The notes under the pieces were generated by a model. That model was not told the DNA's origin. It made no database searches and worked only from the letters and a program-made list of their open reading frames with translations. From Prevotella sp. (GTDB lineage Bacteria > Bacteroidota > Bacteroidia > Bacteroidales > Bacteroidaceae), in assembly GCA_022732315.1 (NCBI GenBank), contig JAIJUV010000035.1:1-17519 (forward strand): 17,519 nt of DNA, in the 5' to 3' direction. The first letter of the stretch is position 1. Every line of letters starts with the position of its first letter. Of the stretch, positions 15,716-17,519 are shown in pieces. The position numbers and the translations under genes are program-made.

Positions 15716-15785
15716 TATGTAACCACCTTGGTAGTGGCTACATAAAAATGGTCTTAAGCGTCAAGCTTAGGGCCATTTTTGTTTT
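15716..15785 (+). terminator. Double hairpin terminator of micro-gene 2
   Basis: The first hairpin is TATGTAACCAC (15716-15726) against GTGGCTACATA (15734-15744), with one mismatch. The second is a 16-bp stem, AAAAATGGTCTTAAGC (15744-15759) against GCTTAGGGCCATTTTT (15765-15780). It includes two G-T pairs and a 5-nt loop, and is followed by GTTTTC. Confidence 0.92.
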
Positions 15786-15856
15786 CTTCCCCGTAACATT
15801 TTTGTTTTCTACCCCTTCATTTTACACCTTATTATATAATAGAATAGAAAAAGGGC

Positions 15857-15896
15857 AGAAAATATACCGAATTTCCAACATTTTTTTGTAATTTTG
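15857..15896 (+). promoter_or_regulatory. Promoter of metG
   Basis: The -7 box TAATTTTG is at 15889-15896, about 30 nt before the ATG at 15927. No TTTG is at -33. AGAAAATATACC (15857-15868) lies there instead and is identical to a 12-mer at the same region of the micro-gene 2 promoter (15486-15497). A further TACCCC occurs at 15810-15815. Confidence 0.65.
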
Positions 15897-15926
15897 CAGC
15901 CAAATAACAAAAATATATTAGCTAAT

Positions 15927-17519
15927 ATGAAACAAAAGAATTTCAAACGTACCACCGTTACCGCAGCATTGCCTTATGCCAACGGTGGTGTTCATATCGG
16001 TCACCTGGCAGGTGTTTACGTGCCAGCCGATATCTATGTTCGCTATCTCCGTCTCAAGAAGCAAGACGTTGTTTTCATCGGCGGTAGCGACGAGCATGGT
16101 GTACCAGTAACCATCCGTGCCAAGAAGGAAGGTATCACCGTACAGGAGGTAGTCGACCGCTATCATAACCTCATCAAGAAGAGTTTCGAGGATTTCGGTA
16201 TCTCTTTTGATGTTTACAGCCGTACCACTTCACCAACTCACAATAAGTTTGCTTCTGATTTCTTCCGCACACTCTACGATAAGGGCGTTTTGGAGGAAAA
16301 GGTAGAGGAGCAGTTCTGCGACGAGGTAACAGGCGAATTCCTTACCGACCGTAACATCGTGGGTACTTGCCCTCGCTGCGGTGCTGAAGGTGCTTATGGC
16401 GACCAGTGCGAGAAATGTGGTGCTACCCTTTCTCCTGATGAACTTATCAACCCTACCAACAAGAACAACCCTGGTCATGGTCTTGTGAAGAAGCCTACCA
16501 AGAACTGGTATCTTCCATTGAACAAGTATCAGGATTGGTTGAAGAAGTGGATCCTGGAAGGTCACAAGGAGTGGCGTACCAATGTTTATGGTCAGTGCAA
16601 GAGCTGGTTGGATATGGATCTTCAGCCACGTGCCATGACCCGCGACTTGGATTGGGGTATTCCTGTTCCAGTAGAGGGTGCAGAAGGCAAGGTGCTCTAC
16701 GTTTGGTTCGATGCACCTATCGGCTACATCTCAAACACCAAGGAGCTTTGCGATGCTCATCCAGAAAAGTGGGGAACATGGCAGAAGTGGTGGCAGGATC
16801 CTGAAACACGTCTTGTTCACTTCATCGGTAAGGACAATATCGTGTTCCACTGCATCATCTTCCCTACCATGCTGAAGGCTCACGGCGACTATATCTTGCC
16901 AGACAACGTACCAGCCAACGAGTTCCTGAACCTAGAGGATGATAAGATTTCAACATCCCGCAACTGGGCTGTATGGTTGCACGAGTATCTCGTAGATTTG
17001 CCAGGCAAGCAGGATGTATTGCGCTATGTATTGACAGCCAATGCGCCTGAGACCAAGGACAACAACTTTACCTGGAAGGATTTCCAGGAGCGCAACAACT
17101 CTGAGTTGGTTGCCGTTTACGGTAACTTCGTAAACCGTGCCCTCCAGCTCACCAAGAAGTATTGGGGCGGCGTAGTTCCTGCCTGCGGTGAATTGCAGGA
17201 GGTAGATGAGAAGGCCATCGCTGAGTTCAAGGACGTGAAGGAGAAGGTAGAGCAGTATCTCAACATATTCAAGTTCCGCGAGGCTCAGAAAGAGGCTATG
17301 AACCTGGCTCGTATCGGTAACAGATACATCACAGAGTGTGAGCCTTGGAAGGTTTGGAAGACCGATCCTAAGCGTGTGGAGACTATCTTGAATATCTCCC
17401 TCCAGCTGGTAGCCAACCTCGCCATCGCCTTCGAGCCATTCTTGCCATTCTCTTCAGAGAAGCTCCGCAAGATGATCAATATGCCTAACTTCGAGTGGAC
17501 TCAGCTCGGCAGCACAGAT
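15927..17519 (+). CDS. metG: Methionyl-tRNA synthetase, N-terminal part (3' end outside window)
   Basis: Charges initiator and elongator tRNA-Met with methionine. The first 531 codons are present and open to the window end. The class I HIGH motif is intact (His23-Ile-Gly-His26 in [11 protein letters not shown]). The zinc-binding knuckle carries CPRCGAEG and CEKCGA at about 151-172. The KMSKS motif appears as KISTS, starting at Lys340. The anticodon-binding helical domain follows ([28 protein letters not shown]). The C-terminal tRNA-binding/dimerisation domain, if present, lies outside. The ATG at 15927 is preceded by its own promoter and gives the expected [14 protein letters not shown] start. 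It follows the micro-gene 2 terminator, so it is a separate unit. Confidence 0.97.
   Translation, partial: MKQKNFKRTTVTAALPYANGGVHIGHLAGVYVPADIYVRYLRLKKQDVVFIGGSDEHGVPVTIRAKKEGITVQEVVDRYHNLIKKSFEDFGISFDVYSRTTSPTHNKFASDFFRTLYDKGVLEEKVEEQFCDEVTGEFLTDRNIVGTCPRCGAEGAYGDQCEKCGATLSPDELINPTNKNNPGHGLVKKPTKNWYLPLNKYQDWLKKWILEGHKEWRTNVYGQCKSWLDMDLQPRAMTRDLDWGIPVPVEGAEGKVLYVWFDAPIGYISNTKELCDAHPEKWGTWQKWWQDPETRLVHFIGKDNIVFHCIIFPTMLKAHGDYILPDNVPANEFLNLEDDKISTSRNWAVWLHEYLVDLPGKQDVLRYVLTANAPETKDNNFTWKDFQERNNSELVAVYGNFVNRALQLTKKYWGGVVPACGELQEVDEKAIAEFKDVKEKVEQYLNIFKFREAQKEAMNLARIGNRYITECEPWKVWKTDPKRVETILNISLQLVANLAIAFEPFLPFSSEKLRKMINMPNFEWTQLGSTD

Noticed and set aside
14827..15900. Antisense RNA of a type I toxin-antitoxin pair opposite the micro-genes
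   Set aside because: I looked for leftward -7 boxes (CAAAnnTA on this strand) and found only one, at about 15908 in AT-rich DNA beyond micro-gene 2; not enough to call an antitoxin RNA.

Overview
The window looks like chromosomal DNA of a Bacteroidales bacterium, most likely a Prevotella/Segatella-type gut or oral species. The main reason is the promoters: several genes are preceded by the Bacteroidetes sigma-ABfr -7 box TAnnTTTG, in two cases with a TTTG -33 box 20 bp upstream. The protein families (secreted GH2 beta-galactosidase, DUF4369-like thioredoxin-fold lipoprotein, Bacteroidetes-type SRPBCC protein) agree. No insertion sequence, CRISPR array, phage gene or integration site was seen. 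Most of the window is housekeeping DNA.

Layout. 1-768: C-terminal part of argS, then a strong terminator. 1027-1500: an RNase H protein, followed by a row of four short palindromes. 1814-5107: a large exported GH2 beta-galactosidase with its own promoter. It ends at a bidirectional terminator facing a leftward operon of ribD plus an overlapping, unnamed 52-residue gene. Rightward from 6438: prmC-recX-comF, then pyrE-SRPBCC-argH from a second promoter. These join the pyrimidine and arginine pathways, which both draw on carbamoyl phosphate. 11192-11863: a lipoprotein with a Rieske-like C-terminal sequence but two CxxC pairs. 11945-13207: tRNA-Gly(GCC) and tRNA-Leu(UAA) from one strong promoter, with a thioredoxin-fold lipoprotein starting 26 nt after the tRNA-Leu. 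13250-14799: a comM/yifB ATPase gene broken by a one-base frameshift.

14827-15900 is the most unusual part. It holds two consecutive, separately promoted and separately terminated micro-genes, each encoding a 32-residue hydrophobic peptide beginning Met-Asp-Cys-Ile. The peptides share 23 of 32 residues. Of the 23 shared codons, 13 differ synonymously, which is good evidence that both are translated and under purifying selection. Their promoter regions are also duplicated. GGGGTAAA, two C-rich boxes 20 bp apart and the -7 box all recur at an exact 500-bp offset, and C-rich boxes replace the usual TTTG at -33. This suggests a shared regulator acting on a family of tiny membrane peptides; I do not recognise the family.

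15927 to the end: the N-terminal 531 codons of metG. Its promoter shares a 12-mer with the second micro-gene promoter.
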